Shown: positions 43,636 through 52,152 of the stretch, in pieces
How positions within the stretch are numbered: the first letter of the stretch is position 1
Layout: every line of letters begins with the position of its first letter
From: Bacillus pseudomycoides DSM 12442
Lineage (GTDB): Bacteria; Bacillota; Bacilli; Bacillales; Bacillaceae_G
Direction of reading: 5' to 3'
DNA length: 64,000 bases
Assembly (NCBI RefSeq): GCF_000161455.1
Contig: NZ_CM000745.1
Location: forward strand, 2,377,553-2,441,552
Made by a program: the position numbers and the translations under genes
Notes under the pieces: generated by a model
The model's input: only the letters and a program-made list of their open reading frames with translations
What the model was told of the DNA's origin: nothing
The model's database searches: none

Positions 43636-43643
43636 TTACAAAT

Positions 43644-43672
43644 CCCCTGCTTATTTTTAGCAGGGGCTATTA
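43644..43672 (+). terminator. Terminator after aminotransferase
   Basis: 8-bp GC-rich stem 43644-43651/43659-43666, with a mixed T-rich tail. Confidence 0.65.
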
Positions 43673-43707
43673 TTTTCCCATTTAAGGATTAAAGATCGGA
43701 GACCTTT

Positions 43708-44115
43708 ATGAATATCAAAAATATTAACGATACACTTCCTCATCGCTACCCATTTTTAATGATTGATAGAATCACAGAAATTGAAAATGAAAAATCCGTA
43801 AAAGGATATAAATTAATCACAAGTAACGAATGGTTTATAAATCCGAATCAAAACAGCATGCCACACATGCTAATTGTAGAGGCCCTTGCACAGCTTGGAG
43901 CATTTGTAGGAACAAGTGAGTCTACCGGATTAGGATTCCTCTCCTCATTAGACGGTGTAACATTTAATGGCACTGCTATACCTGGTGACAAGCTAGATTT
44001 ACAATATGAAGTTCTGCGGAATAAACGAGGATTTGTTCTCGGGAAAGGAATTGCTTCTGTAAATGGTAAACCCATTGTTATAGTTGAAAAGTTATTAGTT
44101 TACATTACTTCATAA
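43708..44115 (+). CDS. FabZ-like 3-hydroxyacyl-ACP dehydratase paralogue
   Basis: 135-aa hot-dog protein. Catalytic His in LPHRYPFLMID and the Glu in MLIVEALAQLGA match FabZ. A housekeeping fabZ is expected elsewhere near cell-wall genes, so this is probably a second copy acting in a side pathway. It is followed 52 bp on by the pantothenate kinase gene, and the two may be co-transcribed, linking acyl and CoA metabolism. Confidence 0.82.
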   Translation: MNIKNINDTLPHRYPFLMIDRITEIENEKSVKGYKLITSNEWFINPNQNSMPHMLIVEALAQLGAFVGTSESTGLGFLSSLDGVTFNGTAIPGDKLDLQYEVLRNKRGFVLGKGIASVNGKPIVIVEKLLVYITS

Positions 44116-44167
44116 AGAGTGAATGATAGATGTTCATTATTATTACACAATGATAAGGAGTACAAAA

Positions 44168-44989
44168 ATGAAGAGCACCGTCGGTATTGATGCTGGAGGA
44201 ACACTAACAAAAATTGCTTATTTTAATGAAGAAAATGAATTGCATTTTAAAAAATTTTACTCTCATGAACAAATCAAAATTCAAGAGTGGTTAAATAAAA
44301 ATAAGTATATAAATAGATTGTCTCTGACTGGTGGTAAAGCTGAACAGTTACAAACATTATTTTCTGCAACATACACTATAGAGTATGTTGCAGAATTCGA
44401 TGCCACACTTGCAGGCGTTCACTATCTTATTAACAACGGAAATTATTCCATAAACAACTTTGTTTTAACAAATATCGGTACAGGAACATCCATTCATTAT
44501 GTCCATAATAAAAATTATATTCGTGCTGGAGGAACTGGTATTGGTGGAGGCACTATCATGGGCTTGTCGAAACTATTAGCGAATATAGATCGTTTTGAAG
44601 AAGTAATCCAGCAGACAAAACTAGGTTCTAGGCAGAATCTCGATATAACAGTTGGAGATATTTATAGCGGGATTCTATCTCCTATTGATAGTAATTTAAC
44701 AGCTAGTAATTTCGGAAAAGCTGCTATGAGTGAAGCTGATTATAACAACCCCGATTTACTCGCTACCCTTCAAGGTCTTGTTGGTGAAGTAGTTACTGCA
44801 TTAAGCCTTCAATTTGCAGAAGCAAAAGATATGGATCATATCGTTTATATTGGATCTACACTATCAAATAATACACATCTACAAGAAATTATAGGTAGTT
44901 ATACTTTGTATCAAAATAAAAAACCTATCTTCTTAGAAGATCACGGTTTTAGCGGGGCTATTGGTGCCTTACTGAGTATAGCCAAATAA
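44168..44989 (+). CDS. coaW: Type II pantothenate kinase CoaW
   Basis: 273 aa from the ATG at 44168 (AAGGAG 8 nt upstream; the longer frame is spurious). ASKHA fold: phosphate-1 loop VGIDAGGTLTKIA, catalytic Glu in VAEFDATLAG, TNIGTGTS and AGGTGIGGGTIMGLSKLL, and C-terminal VYIGSTL. Phosphorylates pantothenate in the first step of CoA synthesis. Staphylococcus uses only this type; B. cereus-group genomes also carry type III CoaX, so it may be redundant or specialised. Confidence 0.92.
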   Translation: MKSTVGIDAGGTLTKIAYFNEENELHFKKFYSHEQIKIQEWLNKNKYINRLSLTGGKAEQLQTLFSATYTIEYVAEFDATLAGVHYLINNGNYSINNFVLTNIGTGTSIHYVHNKNYIRAGGTGIGGGTIMGLSKLLANIDRFEEVIQQTKLGSRQNLDITVGDIYSGILSPIDSNLTASNFGKAAMSEADYNNPDLLATLQGLVGEVVTALSLQFAEAKDMDHIVYIGSTLSNNTHLQEIIGSYTLYQNKKPIFLEDHGFSGAIGALLSIAK

Positions 44990-45050
44990 ATATATTACAA
45001 AGAAAAGAGCCTCTGTGAAAGAGAAAACATGAGTCAAAATTTCACATAAT

Positions 45051-45080
45051 AAAAAAGCTGGTTTTTAGACCAGCTTTTTT
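45051..45080. terminator. Bidirectional terminator
   Basis: 12-bp stem 45051-45062/45069-45080 with six A and six T residues, between convergent genes. Confidence 0.9.
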
Positions 45081-45087
45081 ATTTGAA

Positions 45088-45393
45088 CTATAGCTCTACA
45101 TATCCTTTTTCTCCACCAAGATATTGAAAACGATTTACACCAAACGCTTGCGCTACATATCCTCTCATCGCTTCAAACCCTTCACCAAAATAAGGAATAG
45201 GGTTTTTCAAAAACGAGATTGTTTTTTCTCCATCATAAATTTTAGCTTTTATTATATCTTTGTCTGAATGAAACGATATATATATTCCCTTATAATAATA
45301 TTCATAATATCCCTCTTCATCCTGTTCACTCTTGTCTTCAAAAGGTATACATTCCATTTTATAAGTATCCCCATTAATATTTATTAATTCCAT
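45088..45393 (-). CDS. Small acidic protein of unknown function
   Basis: 101 aa, AAAGGGG site before the ATG. Acidic, aromatic-rich, beta-strand pattern (DTYKMECIPF, YYEYYYKGIYISFH, DIIKAKIYDGEKTISFL). No membrane or signal segment and no family recognised. Confidence 0.65.
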   Translation of the reverse strand: MELININGDTYKMECIPFEDKSEQDEEGYYEYYYKGIYISFHSDKDIIKAKIYDGEKTISFLKNPIPYFGEGFEAMRGYVAQAFGVNRFQYLGGEKGYVEL

Positions 45394-45457
45394 GTAATCC
45401 GCCCCTTTAAGGAAAACTTAGGTACATTAACATGTAACAACCTCTTTTATTCCGCTT

Positions 45458-47806
45458 CTATATTTTCTTGTAACAATACGTTTTTGGAGAAACAGACTGT
45501 AAAAATTCATTCATCTCCCCTACAGAATAAATATATAACTCATGCATCGCACGCGTACAAGCGGTATAAAATAACTTACGTTCACTTTCTCGGCTGTATT
45601 TTTCCTCTGATGCATCGTAGATAATGACCGCATCAAACTCTACCCCTTTCGATAAATACGATGGGATAATCAAAATACCTTCATCAAACGAACTCGTTTC
45701 TTTCTTAATGAGGCGAACTGGTAATGATGTTTGTAGGGCATAGTACGCATCTTCGCTTTCTTCCGCTGTTTTACAAATAACCGCGATTGTTCTGTGACCA
45801 CTTTGCTTCAATTGTTCGATTTGGTCCACAATCTTTTTATGATGAGCTTCTCCTTCTTTCACTTCTGTTATAATCGGTTGTTTTCCTTCACGCTGAAACG
45901 GTTCAATTTCATCACCGTCAATTAACTGCTTCGTAAATTCAATAATTTGCTTTGTAGAGCGATAACTACGCGTAAGAACAATTTTTTCACTTAGTTCTTC
46001 CCCATACAAGGTACTTAACTGTGAAAATTCATTCTCTGACGCATGTTCATAAATGGTCTGATTAAAATCGCCTAGTATCGTCATTTTTGTATGAGGGAAT
46101 ATTCGTTTTAAAAATGCATATTGAAATGCAGAATAATCCTGCGCTTCATCAATAAATATGTGCTGCACAGATGTATTTTTTTGTAATTCTTCTAGTTGGT
46201 CTTTCATGTATAAATAAGGCGTTGCATCTTCATACGCCATATAAAAACCTTGCATTTTTTCTATTGTTTCTCCGCATATTTCATCCCATTTTTGTGGTAA
46301 TTTATATTCTTCTACAAGTTGCTTAGCAAACTCGGGATCTTTAAATAACTGTATATAGAGTGCTGATGTATGAATAAATTGTAATTTTTTCACACGTCTT
46401 CGGAGCGGTTTAAAATATTTTTTCACAACAATAGCTGCTAACATATTTTGTTCACGTTCAAAATCATCAAACGTACCATCGGAATATTCTTGTCTTTTCT
46501 GTAATTTCCGATGAACTTTTGCGTATGTTTCTTTATCTAATAACTGTACTTCTTCTTCCACCCAAAGTTTTTTTCTCTCTATTTTTTCTTGCTCCTTCAG
46601 CTCCTTTAACAACCACTCAGAAATTAACTTTATTCGATTCGGAATCCGTATTGAAGGATCAAATTTATAAAATTGTTCTTTTATTTGTTCTTTAGAGATT
46701 AATACTTCCCCTCTAAATTTTATATCTTTAAATAACATACCTTCTCGTTTTAAATAAGATACATACTGATCTACTACTTCAATAAAATCAGAACTTGCTT
46801 TATATCTAATCCCTTCTAATCGTGTTTTATAACTCTTTTCTTCCATTCTTGTCAGTACATATTCCATTTGTGTAAATGGATCTTCTAATTCAAATTTCTT
46901 ATCAATATGACGCTCTAAGTATTCTTGGAATGTCGTTTGCTTCATATTGTCTTCACCAAGTTCCGGCAATACTGTAGATACATAGCTATTAAACATCGAG
47001 TTTGGAGAAAAGAGAACGATTTGATCGGCGTGTAATGTCTCTCGATAACGATATAATAAATATGCAACGCGCTGAAGAGCTGCCGATGTTTTACCGCTTC
47101 CTGCAGCTCCTTGAACAACAAGTAAACGACTCTTTTCATTCCGGATAATTTGGTTTTGTTCCTTTTGAATTGTTGAAACAATGCTTTTCATTTGTGTATT
47201 GGCGTTATTTCCTAATACTTCTTGTAGCAATTTATCGCCAATCGTCACTCCTGTATCAAACATACTTACAATTCGACCATTCCGAATAACATATTGCCTT
47301 TTTAATGTCATTTCACCCGAAATCGTATCATTAGGTGCTTCGTATTTAGCTCTTCCTACAGAATAGTCATAATACAAACTTGATATAGGGGCTCGCCAGT
47401 CATACACAAGAAATTGTTCTGTCTGTTCATCGTAGAATGAGTGAATACCAAGATAAATAGCATCCTCACTTTTTTCACCGTCTTCTAAAAAATCTACCCT
47501 TCCAAAGTATGGTGATTGCTGTAATCTTTGTAATCCTTTTAGTTGATTGTAAGCATGGCGGTGACTTTGCTCTCGTTCAGATAATAACTCTGCTTGTTGT
47601 TTGATACTTGCTGCCGTTTCGATAGCCTCTTCTGTATTATCAACATTCACAGTTACATCGTCCCAAAAATGTTTTCGAATCTGGACAACATCTTTTGTTG
47701 CTGCACTTGTATATTGCTCTAATGTATCAATATGTTTTTCAATCTTTCCAACTACTTCTTTCACACGATGTTGTTCCTGTTTCCACTCTTGACCTGTTTT
47801 CCCCAT
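45458..47806 (-). CDS. helD: RNA polymerase-recycling helicase HelD
   Basis: 782 aa from the ATG at 47806 (AAGGAG upstream). UvrD-like SF1 motor with Walker A GAAGSGKT (233-240), DEAQDY (motif II), GDFNQTIYEH (motif III) and a C-terminal TACTRAMHELYIYS (motif VI). The N-terminal coiled coil (about 10-95) precedes the motor as in B. subtilis HelD (774 aa), where it penetrates the secondary channel of RNA polymerase and frees stalled enzyme from DNA and RNA. A region of about 230 residues between motor halves forms the clamp-opening insert. Monocistronic. Confidence 0.9.
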   Translation of the reverse strand: MGKTGQEWKQEQHRVKEVVGKIEKHIDTLEQYTSAATKDVVQIRKHFWDDVTVNVDNTEEAIETAASIKQQAELLSEREQSHRHAYNQLKGLQRLQQSPYFGRVDFLEDGEKSEDAIYLGIHSFYDEQTEQFLVYDWRAPISSLYYDYSVGRAKYEAPNDTISGEMTLKRQYVIRNGRIVSMFDTGVTIGDKLLQEVLGNNANTQMKSIVSTIQKEQNQIIRNEKSRLLVVQGAAGSGKTSAALQRVAYLLYRYRETLHADQIVLFSPNSMFNSYVSTVLPELGEDNMKQTTFQEYLERHIDKKFELEDPFTQMEYVLTRMEEKSYKTRLEGIRYKASSDFIEVVDQYVSYLKREGMLFKDIKFRGEVLISKEQIKEQFYKFDPSIRIPNRIKLISEWLLKELKEQEKIERKKLWVEEEVQLLDKETYAKVHRKLQKRQEYSDGTFDDFEREQNMLAAIVVKKYFKPLRRRVKKLQFIHTSALYIQLFKDPEFAKQLVEEYKLPQKWDEICGETIEKMQGFYMAYEDATPYLYMKDQLEELQKNTSVQHIFIDEAQDYSAFQYAFLKRIFPHTKMTILGDFNQTIYEHASENEFSQLSTLYGEELSEKIVLTRSYRSTKQIIEFTKQLIDGDEIEPFQREGKQPIITEVKEGEAHHKKIVDQIEQLKQSGHRTIAVICKTAEESEDAYYALQTSLPVRLIKKETSSFDEGILIIPSYLSKGVEFDAVIIYDASEEKYSRESERKLFYTACTRAMHELYIYSVGEMNEFLQSVSPKTYCYKKI

Positions 47807-47876
47807 ATTGCCACTCCTTATCAACTAATCGTTCTGATGCTCATTGTTTGATGCTATAACAAATTCAATAAAAAGT

Positions 47877-47906
47877 TTGACAAACAAGCATTTAATTTGT
47901 TATAAT
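47877..47906 (+). promoter_or_regulatory. Near-consensus sigma-A promoter on plus strand
   Basis: TTGACA (47877-47882), 18-nt spacer, TATAAT (47901-47906), with no plus-strand gene downstream before a terminator. The same stretch on the minus strand offers TTGTCA and TATAGC, which may serve helD. Confidence 0.55.
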
Positions 47907-47912
47907 TAAATT

Positions 47913-48019
47913 GGGTAATTATTGAGTTTTCGCAAAAATAAACGATGAGCGTTTTTCCATTTTAACACATATATATGAAAAATCAATAAAAAGGAGATAC
48001 AAATTTGTATCTCCTTTTT
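47913..48019 (+). ncRNA. Candidate small RNA of about 105 nt
   Basis: Defined by the orphan promoter at 47877-47906 and the terminator hairpin at 47988-48019. The stretch holds no ORF with a ribosome site and includes a short hairpin (AAACG...CGTTT near 47940-47955). Transcription is not shown; this is inference from signals. Confidence 0.3.
47988..48019. terminator. Bidirectional terminator
   Basis: 32-bp perfect palindrome with AAAAA and TTTTT edges; serves the minus-strand gene ending at 48018 and any plus-strand transcript. Confidence 0.8.
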
Positions 48020-48525
48020 ATTTTGGAAGTTCCACTTCAAATTCTATTATTGATTCTCCATCTTCTCCAATACGTTCAACACTTACTTTTTCAATTATAC
48101 ATCGCAATCGCGTGCTTAATTTCAGCATCTTCTCTGCGATTTTTATTGCCCGTTGTTCATTTTCTTTTCGTCCAACTGTAACGTGTGGTATATAAGGTAT
48201 ATCACTTCGCAAAAATTCCGTCAAAGGCCCTTTGTATAACTCATCATGTAACTCTCTTACCTGTTCCCTTCCCTTTTTCAACATGTAAGAACAAGTACTC
48301 ACCTTCATGACTTATTCGATCAATAAGCTCAATTTCTATTGGATGAATCCCTTGCAATTTCCGGGCTATATGCGCTCTTAGTTCATCATTAGAAAGTGCA
48401 CTTTCAAAAGGAAACACAAGTATAATATGTGGTTGAATGAATCCAAATAAAGGATCATGCTTTTTTCTAATTGCTTCAATTTCATCTATTTGCGCCTCAC
48501 CTAGAAAAAGTAAAATAGTACGCAC
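48018..48525 (-). pseudogene. 2H phosphoesterase (2'-5' RNA ligase-like), frameshifted
   Basis: Two overlapping frames together encode one ~168-aa 2H phosphoesterase. The first, from a GTG at 48525 (GGAGGG upstream), contains the first His motif region (QPHIILVFPF) and runs off frame near 48270; the second carries PHVTVGR, the second motif, and the C-terminus. One extra base in GGGAAGGGAA near 48270 accounts for the shift: HVEKG should continue REQVRELHDE. Likely inactive unless the extra A is a sequencing error. Confidence 0.8.
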
Positions 48526-48562
48526 TCTCCACCCTCCCTCCAACGAAACAAAAAACTCAGCT

Positions 48563-49030
48563 CTATGAAACTGCACGAAAAACTTTTCTAAACTTCATAT
48601 AACAAGCAATTCTCCATGGAACTATATAAGAAATCGCAACAACATAAAACAATAACCCTATCGTTTGCTGATCCAAATCAATTATATATTGCCTAGAAAC
48701 GTACCTTAAAATTACAATCCCAATAAAAGTAATGAGAAAAGCTACACTTTTCTTCGTATAGACATTCCCATCTTCCCTTCTCTCATAATTTGTAAGTATA
48801 ATAAGTGGAATCGCGAAAAAAATTCCAAATAACATCGCAAAGCCAATGTATACTGCAGCCGGATGAATAGGACCAAAAAACATTAAAATTCCTGGTGATA
48901 AAAAAAGCAGTGGTAATAAAATTCGTTTACCATTTCCCTTTATCGGTCTATGCATAGAGCGATAACGCCGCCATAAAATCAATAATGCAATACATAAAAA
49001 CATCGTTATTAACGAAGATGTATCTCCCAT
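48563..49030 (-). CDS. CcdC/DUF1453 family membrane protein
   Basis: 155 aa, five predicted membrane helices. Matches CcdC-type proteins in length and in the motifs RPIKGNGKRILLPLLF and the charged NYERREDGNVYTKKS loop. In B. subtilis ccdC adjoins cytochrome c maturation gene ccdA; none is present here, so this is a paralogue of unknown role. Confidence 0.7.
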   Translation of the reverse strand: MGDTSSLITMFLCIALLILWRRYRSMHRPIKGNGKRILLPLLFLSPGILMFFGPIHPAAVYIGFAMLFGIFFAIPLIILTNYERREDGNVYTKKSVAFLITFIGIVILRYVSRQYIIDLDQQTIGLLFYVVAISYIVPWRIACYMKFRKVFRAVS

Positions 49031-49081
49031 ATGTTTTCCTTCTCTCCTAAAATATTTTATCTAACACTGCTATACAATTTA

Positions 49082-49747
49082 TTAAACCGTTTGTTCTAAA
49101 GAAATTTTTCGAATACATATACCACTAATCACAAAGTAAAACACGATTAGCCCACTGGAAATGATTATGAACGAAGGTATATTCATCAAAACTTCAGTTT
49201 TTGTAAGGGTCAATTTTAGCCCACTGTCATAACATACGCTTGTTAAGCCTATAAAAAAGATTGAACCAACTCCACATCCAATCCAATTAAATCTCTGCTG
49301 AAAAATAACAATTCCTTGAAAAAGACTCGCTATAGTAACATAAAGTAAAAACTGTACAAAAAACTGCTCAATTGAACCTCCTATCAAACTAGCACTTTCC
49401 ACACGATAAAATAAGTCCTGTAAGAAAACCATTTGAAACAGTGAAAAAAACGCTGCTTGTAAAGCAATATAACAAACTGATCCAATGAAAAACTGTAACC
49501 TTGTTGTCCCAAACGAAACAGCTAAGCGAAATACATCTAGCTGTATAAAGAAAGTGCTCACTACAATAAAAAATATAATGGCAATAGAAGGATTGTTGAA
49601 AACATCTTGTAAAAAGCCAACTCGTATATCTTTTATATCTATTAAACTCGTTGAACCTTTTATGATTAACGCTACAATCCAAAATATTAAAATAGCTTTA
49701 TAATGATAATTAATGTGTAATTTCAACTGATTCATTAGCATCTTCAC
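49082..49747 (-). CDS. Membrane permease of GntR-linked ABC transporter
   Basis: 221 aa with six predicted helices. The start (GTG, 49747) overlaps the stop of the ATPase gene, so the two were translationally coupled; ATGs follow within five codons. With the GntR-type regulator upstream it forms a YtrA-like operon, a class responding to cell-envelope stress. The ATPase gene is frameshifted, so this permease may lack its motor. Confidence 0.7.
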   Translation of the reverse strand: MKMLMNQLKLHINYHYKAILIFWIVALIIKGSTSLIDIKDIRVGFLQDVFNNPSIAIIFFIVVSTFFIQLDVFRLAVSFGTTRLQFFIGSVCYIALQAAFFSLFQMVFLQDLFYRVESASLIGGSIEQFFVQFLLYVTIASLFQGIVIFQQRFNWIGCGVGSIFFIGLTSVCYDSGLKLTLTKTEVLMNIPSFIIISSGLIVFYFVISGICIRKISLEQTV

Positions 49748-50618
49748 TTTACGTCACCATCCGTTATATAAATAAATAATTTCTGAAGCGACACTCCCTC
49801 AATTTCTAACTCTTCACTTTCAAGATATTTATAGTCTTCTTTAGAAAGCTCTCCCCATATAACACCAATCCTTTTATTTCCAAACAATTCTCGGTATACA
49901 ACATTTTTATTTATCATAAATTCATCCACTTTATCTTTTCGCCCTGATATGTAATGGCCTTGCTGTAATAAATCTTCAACTGCTGATTGAACAACTACTT
50001 CCCCTTCTTTCAAAATCAGCACATCTTCTACAACATGCGCTACCTCTTCTACTAAATGCGTTGATAAAATAATTGTTCGGGGATGATTGCCATAGTCTTC
50101 TAACAACATACTGTAAAATAATTCTCGGTGCGCTGCATCCAAACCGGTAGTCGGCTCATCAAAAATGGTAATAGGTGCCCTACTTGCTAATCCTTTAATG
50201 ATTCCGACAACAGTCTGCATGCCATGTGATAATTTATCGTACTTTTGGTTTACATCTATTTGAAACTTTACTGCAAGTTCCTCCGCAAACTTCTGATCCC
50301 AATTTTTATAAAACATGTTACATAACTTAAAAATTTCTTTCACTTTATAATTCGAATAAATCTCTTCTTTCACTTTTACAAAACAAATATTTTGTAAAAG
50401 TGACTATTTTCATACACATTTTCATTAAATATTGATACACTACCTTTACTTGAAACGATTTGTCCAGTAAGAAGGTGAAGTAGCGTTGTTTTCCCCGCTC
50501 CATTTCTACCAAGCAAACCATATATCTTATGCTCTTCCAATGAAAAGGTTAATCCATTTATAGCCATCTTTTTCTTATATTGTTTTGTCAATTCTTCAGT
50601 TTTCACTACAATTGTCAT
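49744..50618 (-). pseudogene. ABC transporter ATPase, frameshifted
   Basis: The N-terminal part (50376-50618) has Walker A GRNGAGKTT; the C-terminal part (49744-50373) has signature LSHGMQ, Walker B ITIFDEP with TTGLD, and the H-loop STHLVEE. They belong to one ~290-aa ATPase: after ENSH the product should continue LLQNICFVKVKEEIYSN, one base short in the T run at about 50393. The break falls inside a 13-bp perfect inverted repeat (50371-50383/50390-50402), a site prone to slippage. Confidence 0.8.
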
Positions 50619-50992
50619 TCTTTTCCCTCCTTTGTAACCATTTGAATCATTTTGATTAGCTCTTCTTTAGAGATTTCAAGTACCTCCGCTTCCTTCCACA
50701 CTTTAGGCAAAAATTCATTCCTAAAAGCACTTTGTCGCTTCTTTAGTACCACTTCCTTCGCTCCCTTTGCAACAAACATCCCAATCCCTCTCTTTTTATA
50801 TAAAATACCTTCATCGACTAACAAATTTACTCCTTTCGCCGCTGTCGCCGGATTGATTTGCAGCAATTTTGCAAATTGATTTGTTGACGGAACCTTTTCT
50901 TCTTCAAGCAGTATTCCCTTTAAAATATCCGACTCAATGGTTTCTGCAATTTGTATGTATATTAACTTATTTTGTTCAAGAGATTGTTTCAT
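50615..50992 (-). CDS. GntR family regulator (YtrA-like)
   Basis: 125 aa: winged helix-turn-helix at 10-75 (KVPSTNQFAKLLQINPATAAKGVNLLVDEGILYKKRG split over recognition helix and wing) and a short C-terminal dimerisation helix, the YtrA subfamily. Ribosome site GGGGGAAGG. Overlaps the ATPase start by 4 bp. Represses its own ABC operon in related systems; a terminator hairpin and a DinB remnant lie upstream. Confidence 0.85.
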   Translation of the reverse strand: MKQSLEQNKLIYIQIAETIESDILKGILLEEEKVPSTNQFAKLLQINPATAAKGVNLLVDEGILYKKRGIGMFVAKGAKEVVLKKRQSAFRNEFLPKVWKEAEVLEISKEELIKMIQMVTKEGKE

Positions 50993-51091
50993 ACCTTCCC
51001 CCTTAGGTTCATAGGTTCATTACTTATGCAATTAACCATATCACAAGAATATATTTCCATTCAATATTTTTCCATAATTTTTTCGCAAAAA

Positions 51092-51123
51092 AGAAGTATC
51101 ATACCTTAAAGAATGATACTTCT
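51092..51123 (-). terminator. Terminator of DinB remnant
   Basis: 11-bp stem 51092-51102/51113-51123, flanked by A and T runs, just after the TAA of the DUF1572 remnant. Confidence 0.7.
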
Positions 51124-51265
51124 TTATAAAACCGTTGTATTTTCTATACTGAACCTCAAGTTCTTTTCATTCAAACCATTTTGACAAAAATCAAACTTCT
51201 TTCCCTTTAATAATTTTGTTCGATCTACTACCTGTCCTAGATGATAACTTGTATGCTCAATACCT
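51124..51265 (-). pseudogene. DUF1572/DinB-like C-terminal remnant
   Basis: About 46 codons with no start translate to IEHTSYHLGQVVDRTKLLKG, then KFDFCQNGLNEKNLRFSIEN, closing at TAA 51124-51126. This matches the C-terminus of DUF1572 DinB-superfamily proteins, with the HLGQ metal-site motif. The rest of the gene is gone. Confidence 0.65.
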
Positions 51266-51328
51266 TATCAAAACTTCCTTTCAAAACATACGCATTTTAA
51301 TCAAAATTAAAAATTTTCATTTTTTATG

Positions 51329-51357
51329 TTTACAATTATCCATTAATTGTATATACT
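51329..51357 (+). promoter_or_regulatory. Promoter of YrzI array
   Basis: TTTACA (51329-51334), 17-nt spacer, TATACT (51352-51357). Predicted start near 51364, giving a leader of about 270 nt before the first array gene. Confidence 0.55.
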
Positions 51358-51398
51358 TACTAACGTAAGAAAAAAATTCTAAAAGGAGGTCGAATAAA

Positions 51399-51473
51399 AT
51401 GATGAAATTACAATTACATGTTGCATCTATTTTACAATTAAATATGAATTCGACCACCCTAATGGAGAATTGA
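51399..51473 (+). CDS. 24-codon leader ORF of YrzI array
   Basis: ATG ATG AAA... to TGA at 51471-51473, preceded by a perfect AAAAGGAGG site 7 nt upstream. The peptide MMKLQLHVASILQLNMNSTT plus LMEN is hydrophobic at its start like the YrzI proteins but lacks their charged half. It lies between the promoter and two terminator hairpins, so it may be a regulatory leader peptide or a truncated family member. Confidence 0.5.
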   Translation: MMKLQLHVASILQLNMNSTTLMEN

Positions 51474-51507
51474 AAATCGTTCGGTATTTTCTTTAATTAG
51501 CAAATTC

Positions 51508-51542
51508 GCCACAGGAGGTCGTATACTTTCCTGTGGCTTTTT
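51508..51542 (+). terminator. First leader hairpin (terminator/attenuator)
   Basis: 9-bp GC-rich stem 51508-51516/51529-51537 (GCCACAGGA/TCCTGTGGC), 12-nt loop and five Ts. The loop contains AGGTCG. Confidence 0.75.
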
Positions 51543-51549
51543 CATGCCT

Positions 51550-51584
51550 GTCACAGGAGAATTATATCTTCCTGTGGCTTTTTT
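51550..51584 (+). terminator. Second leader hairpin (terminator/attenuator)
   Basis: Near copy of the first: stem 51550-51558/51570-51578 (GTCACAGGA/TCCTGTGGC, one G-U) and six Ts. Tandem terminators 42 nt apart upstream of the array genes. Confidence 0.75.
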
Positions 51585-51637
51585 GTGCGATTTTTTAATC
51601 TCTAACACTATTTCTTTTCGGAAGGAGCAAATATTCA

Positions 51638-51778
51638 ATGACTTTTCACGTACTTTTTTTCAGTATTACAATCCAACGAAAGCAATTATCTGAAGTTGAA
51701 ATGTTACACGATCAACACATTCAAAAGACTATGAATGACATAAAGGAGCGTCAATGTCCTTACAGTAGTCACCTGTAA
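51638..51778 (+). CDS. YrzI family small protein, copy 1
   Basis: 46 aa, MTFHVLFFSITIQRKQLSEV followed by EMLHDQHIQKTMNDIKERQC and a PYSSHL tail. A hydrophobic first 12 residues and a charged amphipathic helical second half. GGAAGGAG ribosome site. Member of the Bac_small_yrzI (tandem small protein) family of bacilli, often annotated as probable sporulation proteins; function unproven. Closest to copy 4, with which it shares LHDQHIQ and SHL and a 29-bp identical DNA block. Confidence 0.85.
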   Translation: MTFHVLFFSITIQRKQLSEVEMLHDQHIQKTMNDIKERQCPYSSHL

Positions 51779-51805
51779 TTCCTTTACGAAAGGAGGAATT
51801 CATTT

Positions 51806-51949
51806 ATGACGATTCATATTTTCTTTTTTACGTTTGCTCTTCAGAAAAAATCTTTATCTGAAACTGAGATTTTACGTAAACAACAATTAAAAGCGATTAC
51901 GGACGAAGTAAAAGATCGCAAGAGTTCTTATTATAATCAAATGTATTAA
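51806..51949 (+). CDS. YrzI family small protein, copy 2
   Basis: 47 aa: MTIHIFFFTFALQKKSLSET, EILRKQQLKAITDEVKDRKS, then SYYNQMY. AAAGGAGGAATT site 8 nt upstream. Same hydrophobic start, SETEI turn and YYN end as copy 3. The preceding intergenic sequence is almost identical to that before copy 5. Confidence 0.85.
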   Translation: MTIHIFFFTFALQKKSLSETEILRKQQLKAITDEVKDRKSSYYNQMY

Positions 51950-51979
51950 AAATTAATTTATAAAAGGAGCAATCTTCTG

Positions 51980-52123
51980 ATGAAATTTCGAGTATTCTTT
52001 TTAACCATTACTGTTCACAAAAGTAAAGTCTCTGAAACTGAAATTTTACAAGAACAGCAAATCAAAAAAATGATGGATGAAGTGAAAGAACGTCAAGTTT
52101 CTTATTACAACGATATGTACTAA
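51980..52123 (+). CDS. YrzI family small protein, copy 3
   Basis: 47 aa: MKFRVFFLTITVHKSKVSET, EILQEQQIKKMMDEVKERQV, SYYNDMY. AAAAGGAG site. Forms a pair with copy 2 by its C-terminal YYNxMY. Confidence 0.85.
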   Translation: MKFRVFFLTITVHKSKVSETEILQEQQIKKMMDEVKERQVSYYNDMY

Positions 52124-52152
52124 AAATTTATATAAAAAGGAGCAATCACCTT

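Noticed and set aside
51025..51040. PlcR-like box TATGCAATTAACCATA upstream of the GntR gene
   Set aside because: It departs from the PlcR consensus at a fixed position (A instead of T at position 11), and the downstream operon is not a typical PlcR target.
51508..51584. Repeated GCCACAGG hairpins considered as a CRISPR-like repeat
   Set aside because: Only two units, each a hairpin followed by a T run; they are terminators, not spaced repeats.
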